Notes: generated by a model from the letters alone, not told the origin. A stretch of DNA of 64,000 bases from Metabacillus arenae (GCF_014773385.1 NZ_JACXAI010000017.1:1-64000); one strand, 5' to 3'. Numbered from the stretch's first letter, positions 51,935 to 61,411 are shown. Numbers and translations: made by a program.

Positions 51935-52996
51935 TCATTTATATTTCTGTGACCGGCGATGAACTTGGCCGTGGTAGGATTTTACTTTGAATCGTTTTTG
52001 GCTCCTTTTAGCTACCTGGTCGATAGAAAAATTGGTGATTTTCCGTTCTTTTGGTGGAGTTAGTTTTTGAGTCGGCTCATCTTTATTAAAAGAAATGGAT
52101 ATTTTTTTGTTTGCTAATTTTTCTGTGCCGAGTGTTTTTTTCATTTTTTCAAGTGTTTCTTTTTGCTCGTTCATTGCTGATTGAATGTCCATTATGCGCT
52201 CAGCATAGAATTCCTTGTCTTGAGACAATTGCTTTTTATAGGATTCAGACGTTTTGAAAAACCATTTTTTCCTGGAGGATTCTGCTTCTGCAAGTTGTTT
52301 ATTTGTTTGTTCAAATCGTTCATTGATTTCCTTAATTTGCTCAAATATTTGTTCAAAAGCTGTTGTTCGATTTAATATTTCAGTTAAAAGCTTCTGATTA
52401 TTTTCTTGTGATTCATCCAGCTGTGTTTTCATTATATGATAGTGATGATTAACTAAGTCAAATTCACCATTTAGCCTTTCCAGCTGCTTCTCTTTCGTAG
52501 TGAGTTCATCTTTGATAAGATTATTTTCACCAATCTCTTTGTGTAGTTCACTTTCCAGCGCTGATACTTTTGATTTTGCTTGCTCCAGTTCGTTCTTAAG
52601 GTATTTCGTTTCCGATATCAGCTCTGTCCGTTGGTTTGTCAATTGTTCATGCTGTTTTAATACTTGTTTATATTGAAGGGATTCATGGATAAAGAGATCC
52701 TGCTGATTTTGAAGCTTTGCTTCTAATTTATTCTTTTCATTCATTAAACTCAGTCTGTCCTTTGATAGTTCTTCTTCATATTCCTCGTTTGCCTTAAGCT
52801 CCTCATACAGCTGGCTGATCTTCATTTCCAATTCTTCGTTTACCCTCTTCAGCTTTTCACTTTTTTGATAATAGTATTGAGATTGAAGCTGTTCAACTTG
52901 CTGTTTGTAGCGCTCAAGCTCTGACTTTAAGAAAAATGTTTTTTGGTCATCTATTTCAAAATGCGGTGTGTTGAGATTGGATTGACTTTTTTCCAT
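51935..52996 (-). CDS. Long coiled-coil protein
   Basis: A 353-residue, strongly charged protein. Residues 20-270 form an almost continuous heptad pattern (LKSELERYKQQVEQLQSQYY, VNEELEMKISQLYEELKANE and so on), followed by a basic, Pro-rich tail (KERKITNFSIDQVAKRSQKR, KSYHGQVHRRSQKYK). No signal or membrane helix. Function unknown; it may be structural or bind nucleic acid through the basic tail. A weak AAAGGCGG lies before ATG 52996. Confidence 0.7.
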   Translation of the reverse strand: MEKSQSNLNTPHFEIDDQKTFFLKSELERYKQQVEQLQSQYYYQKSEKLKRVNEELEMKISQLYEELKANEEYEEELSKDRLSLMNEKNKLEAKLQNQQDLFIHESLQYKQVLKQHEQLTNQRTELISETKYLKNELEQAKSKVSALESELHKEIGENNLIKDELTTKEKQLERLNGEFDLVNHHYHIMKTQLDESQENNQKLLTEILNRTTAFEQIFEQIKEINERFEQTNKQLAEAESSRKKWFFKTSESYKKQLSQDKEFYAERIMDIQSAMNEQKETLEKMKKTLGTEKLANKKISISFNKDEPTQKLTPPKERKITNFSIDQVAKRSQKRFKVKSYHGQVHRRSQKYK

Positions 52997-53093
52997 GATC
53001 GTTATCGCCGCCTTTATATTTTTTTCTTAGTTATTTTATCTATATGCGACAGGGAGAAATTTTTTACTAAGTTTAGTTTGAAAGCGATCGCAA

Positions 53094-53106
53094 GGTGCCT
53101 GGCACC
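53094..53106. repeat. GGTGCCTGGCACC palindrome
   Basis: A 13-bp palindrome in the gap before yknU. The same sequence occurs at 58507-58519 inside yknX; GTGCCTGGCACC is at 25973-25984 inside the MBL gene, and relatives are in the hairpin at 35281 and at 28789. Confidence 0.6.
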
Positions 53107-53273
53107 GTTTCTCCATCTAAAGGATGAGAAGACAACGCCAATGGTTGGAGGGGCTTTCCTTCTATTGTATTAATTTTGAAAAAATTTAGTCAAATAGCTG
53201 GAAATATATTTCGAAAACCGATATATTAAGTAATACATTGTAAAATTTTTCTTTGTGACAAAGGAGGGGTTTG

Positions 53274-55025
53274 GTGGAGACGTTTAAAAAGCTGAAAGAA
53301 TTTTACATGCCATACAAGCGGAATTTTTTATGGTCCATGTTTTTTATGTTGTTTATGACAGCGATTACGGTTGTCTATCCAATGGTCCTGCAGATTACAA
53401 TTGACGAAGTTGTACTAAAAGAAAAATTTGGTCTTATTCCGTGGATTGCACTCGGCTTTATTGCTCTGATGGCTGTAAAAGGGCTGACAACGTATTTTCA
53501 TCAATTTCTAGGGGATATTTTTGGGATTAAGTCAGTCTATCGTTTGAGAAATGAGCTATATGAAAAGCTGCAGCGACTACCATTTAGGTATTATGATAAC
53601 GCGAAGACTGGTGACCTTATGTCACGTCTTACTGCAGATGTTGAAGGGTTTCGTTTCTTTCTTTCATTTGGAATTGCTGAACTCGTTCGGTTTATCCTGC
53701 TGATTGGGATTAGTCTATGTGTCATGTTTTATTATTCTGTTCCACTTACGCTTGTAACAATAGCCGCTCTTCCTTTCCTTGGCGTAGTTGTTTTTATGTT
53801 TGACAAACGGGTTCATCCAGCTTTTAGAGGAATTAGAAAATCCTTTGGTAAATTAAATACAAAGGTGCAGGAAAATATAAGCGGGATACACACGGTTAAA
53901 TCTTTGTCAAGAGAAGAATTTGAAATATCACGCTTTAACAATTCGAATGGAGATTACAAGGAAAAGTATTTGGATACTGCGAATGTATGGGCCAAATACT
54001 TTCCATTAATGGAGTTCATCGGGAATATTTGTGTTGTTGCCCTTTTAACATATGGGGGATATTTAGTTATGAATGGGAGTGTTCAGCCAGGGGAGCTCGT
54101 CGCTTTCTTCAGTCTCGTCTGGTACATTATGTGGCCGATCATGAACTTGGGATTTGTCATCAATCTTTTTTCTCAATCGAAAGCTTCTGGAGAACGTTTA
54201 CTTGAAATATTGGAAGCAGATGAAGAAATCACTGACAGTGAACAAACGGTTGAAGTTCAAAAATTGGAAGGACATGTCACATTTTTAGGTGTTTCTCTTC
54301 AATATAACCGGGAAGTTGCACAAGCGTTAGATGATGTTTCATTCGACGCTCCGACTGGAAAGACAATTGGACTTATCGGGGCGACAGGGGCTGGGAAAAC
54401 AAGTATCACACAGCTCATGAACCGCTTTTATGAACCGTGTAGCGGGAAGATCTTGCTTGATGGAAGGGATATAAACGATTACCCCTTAAAAACGATTCGA
54501 TCAAGCATAGGAGTTGTCCTGCAGGAATCATTTCTTTTTTCGTCCACAATAAAATCCAACATATCATACGGAAGACCTGATGCGCCAATGGAGGAAATTA
54601 TCGACGCTGCAAAAAGAGCCCAAGCACATGACTTCATCATGGAACTTCCTAAGGGATATGACACTATGCTTGGAGAGCGTGGAATGGGATTGTCAGGAGG
54701 ACAAAAGCAGCGGATTGCCATAGCTCGGGCGATTTGTGTGAATCCAAGTATTCTTATTTTGGATGATTCAACAAGTGCGGTGGATATGGATACAGAGTTT
54801 CATATTCAAAAGGAACTGAATGAGGTAATGAAAGGGAGAACGACATTTATCATTGCTCACCGAATTTCTTCTCTAAAGCATGCAGATGAAATTATCGTTC
54901 TCGATTCAGGAAAAGTCGCTGAAAGAGGAACACATAAAGAGCTGCTTGAAAAAAATGGACCATATAAACGTATTTATGATATCCAATATAAAGACCAAAA
55001 AGCTGTTTCTCAGCATGCAGGGTAG
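53274..55025 (+). CDS. yknU: ABC half-transporter YknU
   Basis: About 583 residues: six-helix exporter domain (residues 15-310) then an ABC ATPase. Walker A is IGLIGATGAGKTSITQL near residue 365, the signature is GLSGGQKQRIAI and Walker B is ILILDDSTSAVD. The catalytic Glu after Walker B is Asp or replaced (DDS), so this is the degenerate-site half of a heterodimer with YknV. GTG 53274 lies six bases after AAGGAGG; the TTG at 53271 is closer than usual. Pairs with the next gene, nine bases away. Confidence 0.92.
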   Translation: METFKKLKEFYMPYKRNFLWSMFFMLFMTAITVVYPMVLQITIDEVVLKEKFGLIPWIALGFIALMAVKGLTTYFHQFLGDIFGIKSVYRLRNELYEKLQRLPFRYYDNAKTGDLMSRLTADVEGFRFFLSFGIAELVRFILLIGISLCVMFYYSVPLTLVTIAALPFLGVVVFMFDKRVHPAFRGIRKSFGKLNTKVQENISGIHTVKSLSREEFEISRFNNSNGDYKEKYLDTANVWAKYFPLMEFIGNICVVALLTYGGYLVMNGSVQPGELVAFFSLVWYIMWPIMNLGFVINLFSQSKASGERLLEILEADEEITDSEQTVEVQKLEGHVTFLGVSLQYNREVAQALDDVSFDAPTGKTIGLIGATGAGKTSITQLMNRFYEPCSGKILLDGRDINDYPLKTIRSSIGVVLQESFLFSSTIKSNISYGRPDAPMEEIIDAAKRAQAHDFIMELPKGYDTMLGERGMGLSGGQKQRIAIARAICVNPSILILDDSTSAVDMDTEFHIQKELNEVMKGRTTFIIAHRISSLKHADEIIVLDSGKVAERGTHKELLEKNGPYKRIYDIQYKDQKAVSQHAG

Positions 55026-55033
55026 GTGAAAGC

Positions 55034-56854
55034 ATGAAAGAAAGAGAAGAAAAATCAATTATTAAAGAAAGGTTCCATTATTCAACAGACCAGGTGATTG
55101 AAAAACCATTTAACTGGCAGCAAATGTGGAGGTTGTTTAGCTATATGAAGCCCTATTCAAAAAACCTCCTGCCGCTTGCTGTCATCACCGTTCTTTTAGC
55201 TACAGCTGTCAGGCTGATCGCTCCAATTATCATTGGGGTGTATACGCTGGATCATGCGATTGGCAACAAAGATATGAATTTATTGATGATCCTTGTTGGT
55301 GTGATTGGAGGGTTATATACCCTCTCATATGTTGCAAATATCTTTCGAATCCGCTGGATGAATATGCTTGGACAAAATATCATTTTTGATTTAAGAAAGC
55401 ATTTATTTACACATGTCCAATCGCTATCCCATCGTTTCTTTGACCAAAGATCTGCAGGAAGCATACTAGTCCGGATTATGAATGATATTAATTCCCTTCA
55501 AGAGTTATTTACGAATGGGGTTATCAATCTATTAATGGATTTCCTGCTGCTCATCGGAATTATTGTGATCTTGTTTACATTAAGTCCTGAATTAACGATT
55601 GCCATTATGATCATTTTGCCAATTATGTTCTTTATTTCTACTAATCTTCGCAAAAAGATTCGTCGTTCATGGCAAATGGTTCGGCTTAAGCAGTCTAAGC
55701 TCAATTCTCATCTTAATGAAAGCATTCAAGGAATTCGTGTCACACAGGCTTTCACTCAAGAGAAGGAAAATATTGAATTTTTTGACGGGGTAAACACAGA
55801 AAACTACGACAGCTGGCGTGATGCGACTCGTAAAAATGCGATGTTCAGGCCAATAGTTGAAATGACGAACGCAGTCGGCTCAGCGATTTTAATATGGTAC
55901 GGAGCTACTCTGATCGCAAATGGCAGTATTACAATTGGAGTATTCGTCTCCTTTGCTTTCTATTTAGGGATGTTCTGGGAGCCGATTTCAAGACTTGGGC
56001 AAGTATACAACCAGCTATTAATGGGAATGGCTTCATCTGAAAGAATTTTTGAATTTTTAGACGAAAAACCAATCGTATCAGAAACGGAAGATGCGATCCA
56101 TCTCGATGAAATGAAAGGCCATATTGAATTCAAAGATGTAGAATTTTCCTATGATGAAACGAGAACCGCTTTAAATAAAATTTCGTTAACGATAAATGCT
56201 GGCCAAACGGTTGCCCTTGTTGGTCACACCGGATCTGGAAAAACGACGATCGCAAACCTGATCAGCAGATTTTACGATGCAACAAACGGAGAAGTAAAGA
56301 TAGATGGCAACCCGATTAAAGATTTGGCCATTTCGAGCTTGCGTTCACAAATCAGTGTCGTCCTCCAGGATACCTTTATTTTTTCAGGAACAATTATGGA
56401 AAACATTCGGTTTGGGTCTCCTGATGCATCAGATGAAGAGGTGATTCGTGCTGCGAAGGCTGTAGGAGCTCATGAATTTATTTCCCGCCTTTCAAACGGA
56501 TATGAAACAGAGGTCGAAGAAAGAGGAAATGTGTTATCTGTCGGTGAAAGACAGCTCTTATCCTTTGCCCGGGCGCTGCTGGCAGATCCAAAAATTCTCA
56601 TATTGGACGAAGCAACAGCAAGCATAGATACAGAAACGGAAGTGAAAATTCAGCGTGCCTTAAAAGAATTATTAAAGGGCCGAACAGCAATCATGATCGC
56701 CCATAGATTATCCACGATCAGGGAAGCTGATAAGATCATTGTCCTTGATCACGGAAATATTATGGAAGAAGGAAGCCACCATCAATTGATGGATCAAAAA
56801 GGAATCTATTACGAATTAGTGAAAGCACAATACCGGATGCTTGATGTAGGATAG
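55034..56854 (+). CDS. yknV: ABC half-transporter YknV
   Basis: A 606-residue exporter half with membrane domain (about 40-330) and ATPase: Walker A VALVGHTGSGKTTIANL, signature LSVGERQLLSFARAL (LSVGE replacing LSGGQ) and Walker B ILILDEATASID with the catalytic Glu. YknUV is a heterodimeric multidrug-type exporter. GGTGAAAG precedes ATG 55034. The terminator at 56861 ends the pair. Confidence 0.92.
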   Translation: MKEREEKSIIKERFHYSTDQVIEKPFNWQQMWRLFSYMKPYSKNLLPLAVITVLLATAVRLIAPIIIGVYTLDHAIGNKDMNLLMILVGVIGGLYTLSYVANIFRIRWMNMLGQNIIFDLRKHLFTHVQSLSHRFFDQRSAGSILVRIMNDINSLQELFTNGVINLLMDFLLLIGIIVILFTLSPELTIAIMIILPIMFFISTNLRKKIRRSWQMVRLKQSKLNSHLNESIQGIRVTQAFTQEKENIEFFDGVNTENYDSWRDATRKNAMFRPIVEMTNAVGSAILIWYGATLIANGSITIGVFVSFAFYLGMFWEPISRLGQVYNQLLMGMASSERIFEFLDEKPIVSETEDAIHLDEMKGHIEFKDVEFSYDETRTALNKISLTINAGQTVALVGHTGSGKTTIANLISRFYDATNGEVKIDGNPIKDLAISSLRSQISVVLQDTFIFSGTIMENIRFGSPDASDEEVIRAAKAVGAHEFISRLSNGYETEVEERGNVLSVGERQLLSFARALLADPKILILDEATASIDTETEVKIQRALKELLKGRTAIMIAHRLSTIREADKIIVLDHGNIMEEGSHHQLMDQKGIYYELVKAQYRMLDVG

Positions 56855-56860
56855 GGAAAG

Positions 56861-56893
56861 AGATCTGTACTAGTTTTAGTGCAGGTCTTTTTT
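56861..56893 (+). terminator. Intrinsic terminator of yknUV
   Basis: AGATCTGTACTA pairs with TAGTGCAGGTCT with GU and mismatched pairs, then seven T. Confidence 0.78.
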
Positions 56894-56948
56894 TGCGATT
56901 TTATCAAGGATGAGTCCCCTGGAGATAGGTAACTCATTCATGTGGGAG

Positions 56949-57480
56949 AGATCGCTCATAGAACTCTAGATTTCGCTCATAGCGACGAGTCAATCGCACA
57001 TAGAAGAGGGAGGTTCGCTCATAGGACCGAGATCGCTCATAGAAAGTGGAAATTCGCTCATAGAATCCCAGATTTCGCTCATAACCCCGAGTCAATCGCA
57101 CATAGAAGAGGGAGGTTCGCTCATAGGACCGAGATCGCTCATAGAAAGTGGAAGTTCGCTCATAGAAAGTGGAAATTCGCTCATAGAATCCCAAATTTCG
57201 CTCATAACCCCGAGCCGATCGCGTATAGAAGAGGGAAGCTCGCTCATAGGACCGAGATCGCTCATAGAAAGTGGAAATTCGCTCATAGAATCCCAGATTT
57301 CGCTCATAACCCCGAGCCGATCGCGCATAGAAGAGGGAAGATCGCTCATAGAACCGAGATCGCTCATAGAAAGTGGAAATTCGCTCATAGAATCCCAAAT
57401 TTCGCTCATAACCCCGAGCCGATCGCGCATAGAAGAGGGAAGATCGCTCATAGCCCCAAGGTCGCTCATAGACGTGGGAT
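56949..57480. repeat. Tandem array of 26 CGCTCATAG-type cores
   Basis: I count 26 copies of TCGCTCATAG or variants (TCGCACATAG, TCGCGCATAG). A block of five units of 102 bp repeats: landmarks at 56991 and 57093 are 102 apart, then 123 (one extra unit), 102 and 102. The mean spacing is again 20.4 bp. The core is the same as in the array at 32095 but the spacers differ (AGAAGAGGGAGG, AGAAAGTGGAAA, ACCCCGAGCCG). Several frames on both strands are open; none has a ribosome binding site. It fills the gap between yknV and yknW. Confidence 0.9.
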
Positions 57481-57613
57481 TTTCGTCGAATAATCGATAT
57501 ATTGCAAGTTTCAAAGATAAATCTTTAGTTAGTGGAAATATCTTTGAAATTCGATTATAAAATTTCTAACTGATTCCTTTTCTTAAAATTTTTTCTAAGA
57601 ATATAAATAATAA

Positions 57614-57640
57614 TGAAACTTATGGTAAGATTGTTTCGTA
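57614..57640 (+). promoter_or_regulatory. Sigma-W-type promoter of yknWXYZ
   Basis: TGAAAC (57614-57619), 17 bp, CGTA (57637-57640), followed 37 bases later by the yknW start codon. This is the ECF sigma-W pattern (TGAAAC-N16/17-CGTA), and B. subtilis yknWXYZ is known to belong to the sigma-W regulon. Confidence 0.8.
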
Positions 57641-57677
57641 TTATTACCATAACATATATAAAATGGAGGTAATTGGA

Positions 57678-58361
57678 ATGGAAAATCAACCAGAAGTAAC
57701 AGTAAAAAACAATGTAAGTAAACCCTCAATATTCGGAATGTTTACCAGCCCGAACTTGCAGTTTGAGAGAATAAGAGAAAGGCCTGCCGTTCTAGTCCCG
57801 TTATTAATTGTTATTTTAGTCTCTTTCATTGGCAGTTATTTTGTTGCAAATTCAATGGATTTTGTGGGACCAGCGGTTGAACAAGGAATGGGTGTAGAGG
57901 AGGCAGAAGCTTTAGCAGGCATTTCAAAGGTTACAACAATCATTTTCGGGGGAATTGCAATTCCAATCGTGTTATTAATTTCAGCGCTTATCTATTTTGC
58001 GATTGTAAAAATTGCGGGTACTGAAGCAACCTTTAAACAATTATTTTCATTTGTTACATTCGTATCTATTATTACAGTTACAGGAGCGTTATTAAACGGA
58101 ATTGTCGCATATTTTACTGGCACAAACCCTGAAACATATGTGACTAGCTTAAATAGTTTTGTAGGAGCAGAAGGTGGATTAGGCGGTGCTTTAAATACAA
58201 TTGAAGTATTCGGCATTTGGGGAACAATTTTAACAGGTATGGGTCTTCATAAAGTAGCAGGATTATCAAAGGGAGCGGCTTGGACGGTTGCCATCATCTT
58301 CTTTGTGTTTGGATTAGTGATGGGCGCTGTTGCCGGTATAATTGGAGGAATGGCAGTATAA
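57678..58361 (+). CDS. yknW: Yip1-type membrane protein YknW
   Basis: A 227-residue membrane protein with five hydrophobic segments (for example PLLIVILVSFIGSYFVANSM and FVTFVSIITVTGALLNGIVA, VAIIFFVFGLVMGAVAGIIG at the end), the Yip1 domain. In B. subtilis it assembles with YknXYZ and helps immunity against the SDP killing factor. ATG 57678 follows GGAGGT; the ATG at 57663 overlaps that site. The stop codon overlaps the yknX start by one base. Confidence 0.88.
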   Translation: MENQPEVTVKNNVSKPSIFGMFTSPNLQFERIRERPAVLVPLLIVILVSFIGSYFVANSMDFVGPAVEQGMGVEEAEALAGISKVTTIIFGGIAIPIVLLISALIYFAIVKIAGTEATFKQLFSFVTFVSIITVTGALLNGIVAYFTGTNPETYVTSLNSFVGAEGGLGGALNTIEVFGIWGTILTGMGLHKVAGLSKGAAWTVAIIFFVFGLVMGAVAGIIGGMAV

Positions 58362-59485
58362 TGAAAAAAAAGGTTTGGATAATCGTCGGGGTTGCGAGCT
58401 TAATCGCAATCCTTGTAGGTGCAAATGTGTATCGCGCAATGAGTGCAGAAAGCCCAGAAGTAAAAACAGTTAACCTAAAGGAACGTGAAATTACAGCCAA
58501 TGTCATGGTGCCTGGCACCTTACAATTTCAAGAAGAAGAATATATTTTTAATGAACCTGAGAAGGGAACTATTGCAGAGATTCTTGTAAAAGAGGGAGAT
58601 ACTGTTGAGAAAGGAACTCCTTTATTAAAATACGAAAATGAACAACTTACTCTTGAAAAGGAACAAAATGCTTTATCAATTGAATCTGGTTATCTTAGAA
58701 TCAATCAATTAAAGGATCAAATCGAGGATTTAGATGAGAAAGAAAAGGATTTAAAAGACCAAGTTGGTGAAAAGGAAGCCGAAAAACAGATAGATACAGA
58801 GCGTTCGCAGCTTGAAATGGATTTAAAAGTTGCTGATATTGAGCTAAGGCAGACTCTTCTGCAGAAAGAAACAATTGCAAAGAAAATGGAAGAATTAGTT
58901 GTTAAAAGTCATTTTGCCGGCACGGTTCTTTCCGTGGATGAAGAAGCAGCATCTAATAAATCTGAGGTTCAAAAGCATGTCTTACATATCGGGGATCCAA
59001 ATAAGCTTGTGGTGAAGGGTGTTTTATCTGAGTATGACGCTTTAAAGGTAAAGAAAGATCAGCCTGTAAAAGTAAGATCCGATGTGATCCCTGACAAAGA
59101 GTGGAATGGAAAGGTCACAACAGTAGGGATGCTTCCTGAACAAACTGACCCAGCGCTGGGAGATCAAAATCAGGCTGTTCAATATCCGATCGAGGTGTCC
59201 ATTGATACAAAGGATTTGGAAGCAAAGCCTGGATTTAAATTAATTATGGAAGTTGAAACAGAAAAGCGGACAGCGTCATCTATTCCAGTAGAAGCTGTCA
59301 AACAGGAAAATGACAGCTACTTTGTTTATGTAGCAAAAGATGGAAAAGCCCAGCGGAAAGAGGTTGAAGTGGGACAATCCTCAGGAGATTATATGGAAGT
59401 GAAACAGGGGATAAATGCAAAGGATGATGTTATCGTAAATCCTCCTGACACCTTAGAAGTTGGTTCGGAAGTGACCGTTAAATGA
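58361..59485 (+). CDS. yknX: Membrane fusion protein YknX
   Basis: About 374 residues: one N-terminal helix (KVWIIVGVASLIAILVGANV), a long hairpin coiled coil (about residues 105-165, SLEKEQNALSIESGYLRINQ and following), a lipoyl-like domain and beta-barrel (VVKGVLSEYDALKVKKDQPV). It bridges the YknYZ transporter to the outer face of the membrane. The start ATG at 58361 forms TAATG with the yknW stop. The GGTGCCTGGCACC palindrome lies in its coding sequence at 58507. Confidence 0.92.
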   Translation: MKKKVWIIVGVASLIAILVGANVYRAMSAESPEVKTVNLKEREITANVMVPGTLQFQEEEYIFNEPEKGTIAEILVKEGDTVEKGTPLLKYENEQLTLEKEQNALSIESGYLRINQLKDQIEDLDEKEKDLKDQVGEKEAEKQIDTERSQLEMDLKVADIELRQTLLQKETIAKKMEELVVKSHFAGTVLSVDEEAASNKSEVQKHVLHIGDPNKLVVKGVLSEYDALKVKKDQPVKVRSDVIPDKEWNGKVTTVGMLPEQTDPALGDQNQAVQYPIEVSIDTKDLEAKPGFKLIMEVETEKRTASSIPVEAVKQENDSYFVYVAKDGKAQRKEVEVGQSSGDYMEVKQGINAKDDVIVNPPDTLEVGSEVTVK

Positions 59486-60174
59486 TCGAATTAAAAGATA
59501 TTACGAAAAGCTATAAGGTAGGAAAAGAATCGTTTGATGTCCTAAAGCAGATAAATGTAGCGATTCATCAGGGAGAGTTCATTGCGATTATGGGGCCTTC
59601 AGGATCTGGAAAATCTACATTAATGAACATCATCGGTTGTCTTGACAGACCCTCTGACGGCAAGTATTTACTTGATGGGGAGGATATTTCCACCTATAAG
59701 GATATACAGCTTGCAAAGGTTAGAAATGAATCTATCGGCTTTGTTTTTCAGCAATTTCAATTACTGCCAAGATTGAATGCCCTTAAGAACGTAGAGCTTC
59801 CAATGATTTATGCAGGATTAGGTAAAAAAGAGCGGGAAGAAAGAGCAAAGCAGGCTTTAACAAAAGTTGATCTCGGAGATCGAATGCAACATATGCCTAA
59901 TGAGTTGTCCGGCGGACAAAAACAACGTGTCGCAATTGCCCGGGCGATTGTCAATCAGCCAAAGCTCATTTTGGCAGATGAGCCAACAGGTGCTCTTGAT
60001 ACAAAAACAAGCTATTCCATTATGGAGCAGTTTACACAATTAAATGAGGAAGGTACTACAATTGTCCTCGTCACCCACGAACAAGAAGTCGCTGAATATG
60101 CGAGAAGGATGATCTTGGTTCGTGATGGAGAAGTTGTTTCGGCTGATGAACAAGTGAGGAGGGTGACAACGTGA
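59482..60174 (+). CDS. yknY: ABC transporter ATP-binding protein YknY
   Basis: A 230-residue MacB/LolD-type ATPase: Walker A GPSGSGKSTLMNIIG near residue 40, signature LSGGQKQRVAIARA, Walker B LILADEPTGALD and VLVTHEQEVA. It overlaps yknX by four bases (ATGA) and yknZ by four (GTGA), so the three are translationally coupled. Confidence 0.93.
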   Translation: MIELKDITKSYKVGKESFDVLKQINVAIHQGEFIAIMGPSGSGKSTLMNIIGCLDRPSDGKYLLDGEDISTYKDIQLAKVRNESIGFVFQQFQLLPRLNALKNVELPMIYAGLGKKEREERAKQALTKVDLGDRMQHMPNELSGGQKQRVAIARAIVNQPKLILADEPTGALDTKTSYSIMEQFTQLNEEGTTIVLVTHEQEVAEYARRMILVRDGEVVSADEQVRRVTT

Positions 60175-61364
60175 GTTTGATGGAAAACTTAAGAATGGCA
60201 TTTTCCTCCGTTTTAGCCCATAAAATGCGTTCCATTTTAACGATGCTTGGAATTATCATTGGTGTAGCTTCTGTTATCGTTGTCGTAGCGATTGGACAAG
60301 GCGGCGAACAGATGCTCAAGTCGCAAATCACAGGTTCTGGAAATACAATTGAAGTGTATTATGAACCAAGCGAAGAGGAACTTAAATCAAATCCAAATGC
60401 TTATATGGAAGCAGCCTTTACACAGGAAGATATTCAGTTGTTAAACGAAATTCCTGAAGTGGATAAAGTCGTAGCCTCTAGTACAGAATTTTTGCAAACA
60501 AGATATAAAGAAAACACGCTTGATACTAGTATTTTAGGAATAAACAATGCTTATATAGAAGTGAATGAATTAAAAATTCAAAATGGACGAAGCTTTGTTG
60601 AAGCTGATTTTTTAGGCGGAAGACGAGTTGGTCTAATAAGTGATGAGTTAAAAAAAGAGCTATTTAAAGACGAAAAAGGAATTGGCGAGGTTGTTTGGGT
60701 AAATGGACAGCCCATCGAAGTTGTAGGGGTTTTAGAGAAGCCAACAGGATTATTTGCTTTCGGGGCGATGGAGGTTTATATACCTTCTGAAACCTATCGC
60801 TCATCATTTGGAAAAAGCGACTTCAATCAGGTGACCCTTCAAGCGGTCAATGCTGATCAAATGAAAATAGCCGGCGATCAGGCAACAGAGCTTTTAAATA
60901 GAGTCCACGATACTGACGAATCCTACAAGGTATTAAATTTTGAAGAGCTTGCCCAAGGGATCAGCCAAGTTACCAATATTATGACATTGATTATTGGTTC
61001 AATTGCAGGAATCTCCCTCCTTGTCGGCGGGATTGGGGTTATGAATATTATGCTTGTATCCGTTACGGAAAGAACACGGGAAATCGGAATCCGAAAAGCA
61101 CTTGGAGCGACAAGAAGCCAAATTCTTACTCAATTTCTAATCGAAGCGATCACCCTTACATTGCTTGGTGGAATCATTGGAATTGTATTAGGCTCCGGTG
61201 CAGCTTCATTAGTATCCGTTTTTGCAGGCTGGCCATCTTTAATTTCCTGGCAGGTCGTGTTAGGAGGACTACTGTTCTCCATGATCATCGGAATTATTTT
61301 CGGTATGCTTCCAGCAAATAAAGCAGCAGGCCTTGACCCAATAGAATCGTTGCGTTATGAATAA
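60171..61364 (+). CDS. yknZ: MacB/FtsX-type ABC permease YknZ
   Basis: A 397-residue permease: one helix near the N terminus (MRSILTMLGIIIGVASVIVV), a periplasm-like extracellular domain of about 220 residues, then three helices with GIRKALGATRSQILTQFLIE as the cytoplasmic signature. With YknX and YknY it gives a MacAB-like exporter or toxin-resistance complex. GTG 60171 lies after GTGAGGAGG. Last gene of the operon. Confidence 0.93.
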   Translation: MSLMENLRMAFSSVLAHKMRSILTMLGIIIGVASVIVVVAIGQGGEQMLKSQITGSGNTIEVYYEPSEEELKSNPNAYMEAAFTQEDIQLLNEIPEVDKVVASSTEFLQTRYKENTLDTSILGINNAYIEVNELKIQNGRSFVEADFLGGRRVGLISDELKKELFKDEKGIGEVVWVNGQPIEVVGVLEKPTGLFAFGAMEVYIPSETYRSSFGKSDFNQVTLQAVNADQMKIAGDQATELLNRVHDTDESYKVLNFEELAQGISQVTNIMTLIIGSIAGISLLVGGIGVMNIMLVSVTERTREIGIRKALGATRSQILTQFLIEAITLTLLGGIIGIVLGSGAASLVSVFAGWPSLISWQVVLGGLLFSMIIGIIFGMLPANKAAGLDPIESLRYE

Positions 61365-61411
61365 AAATCACATGATTTTTTCACATAAACCAGGAGCTAA
61401 TAAATTAACGC

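Noticed and set aside
56934-57514. Long repeat ORFs on both strands of the second array (up to 183 codons)
   Set aside because: Open in at least three frames at once with the same repeat logic as above; no start signal.
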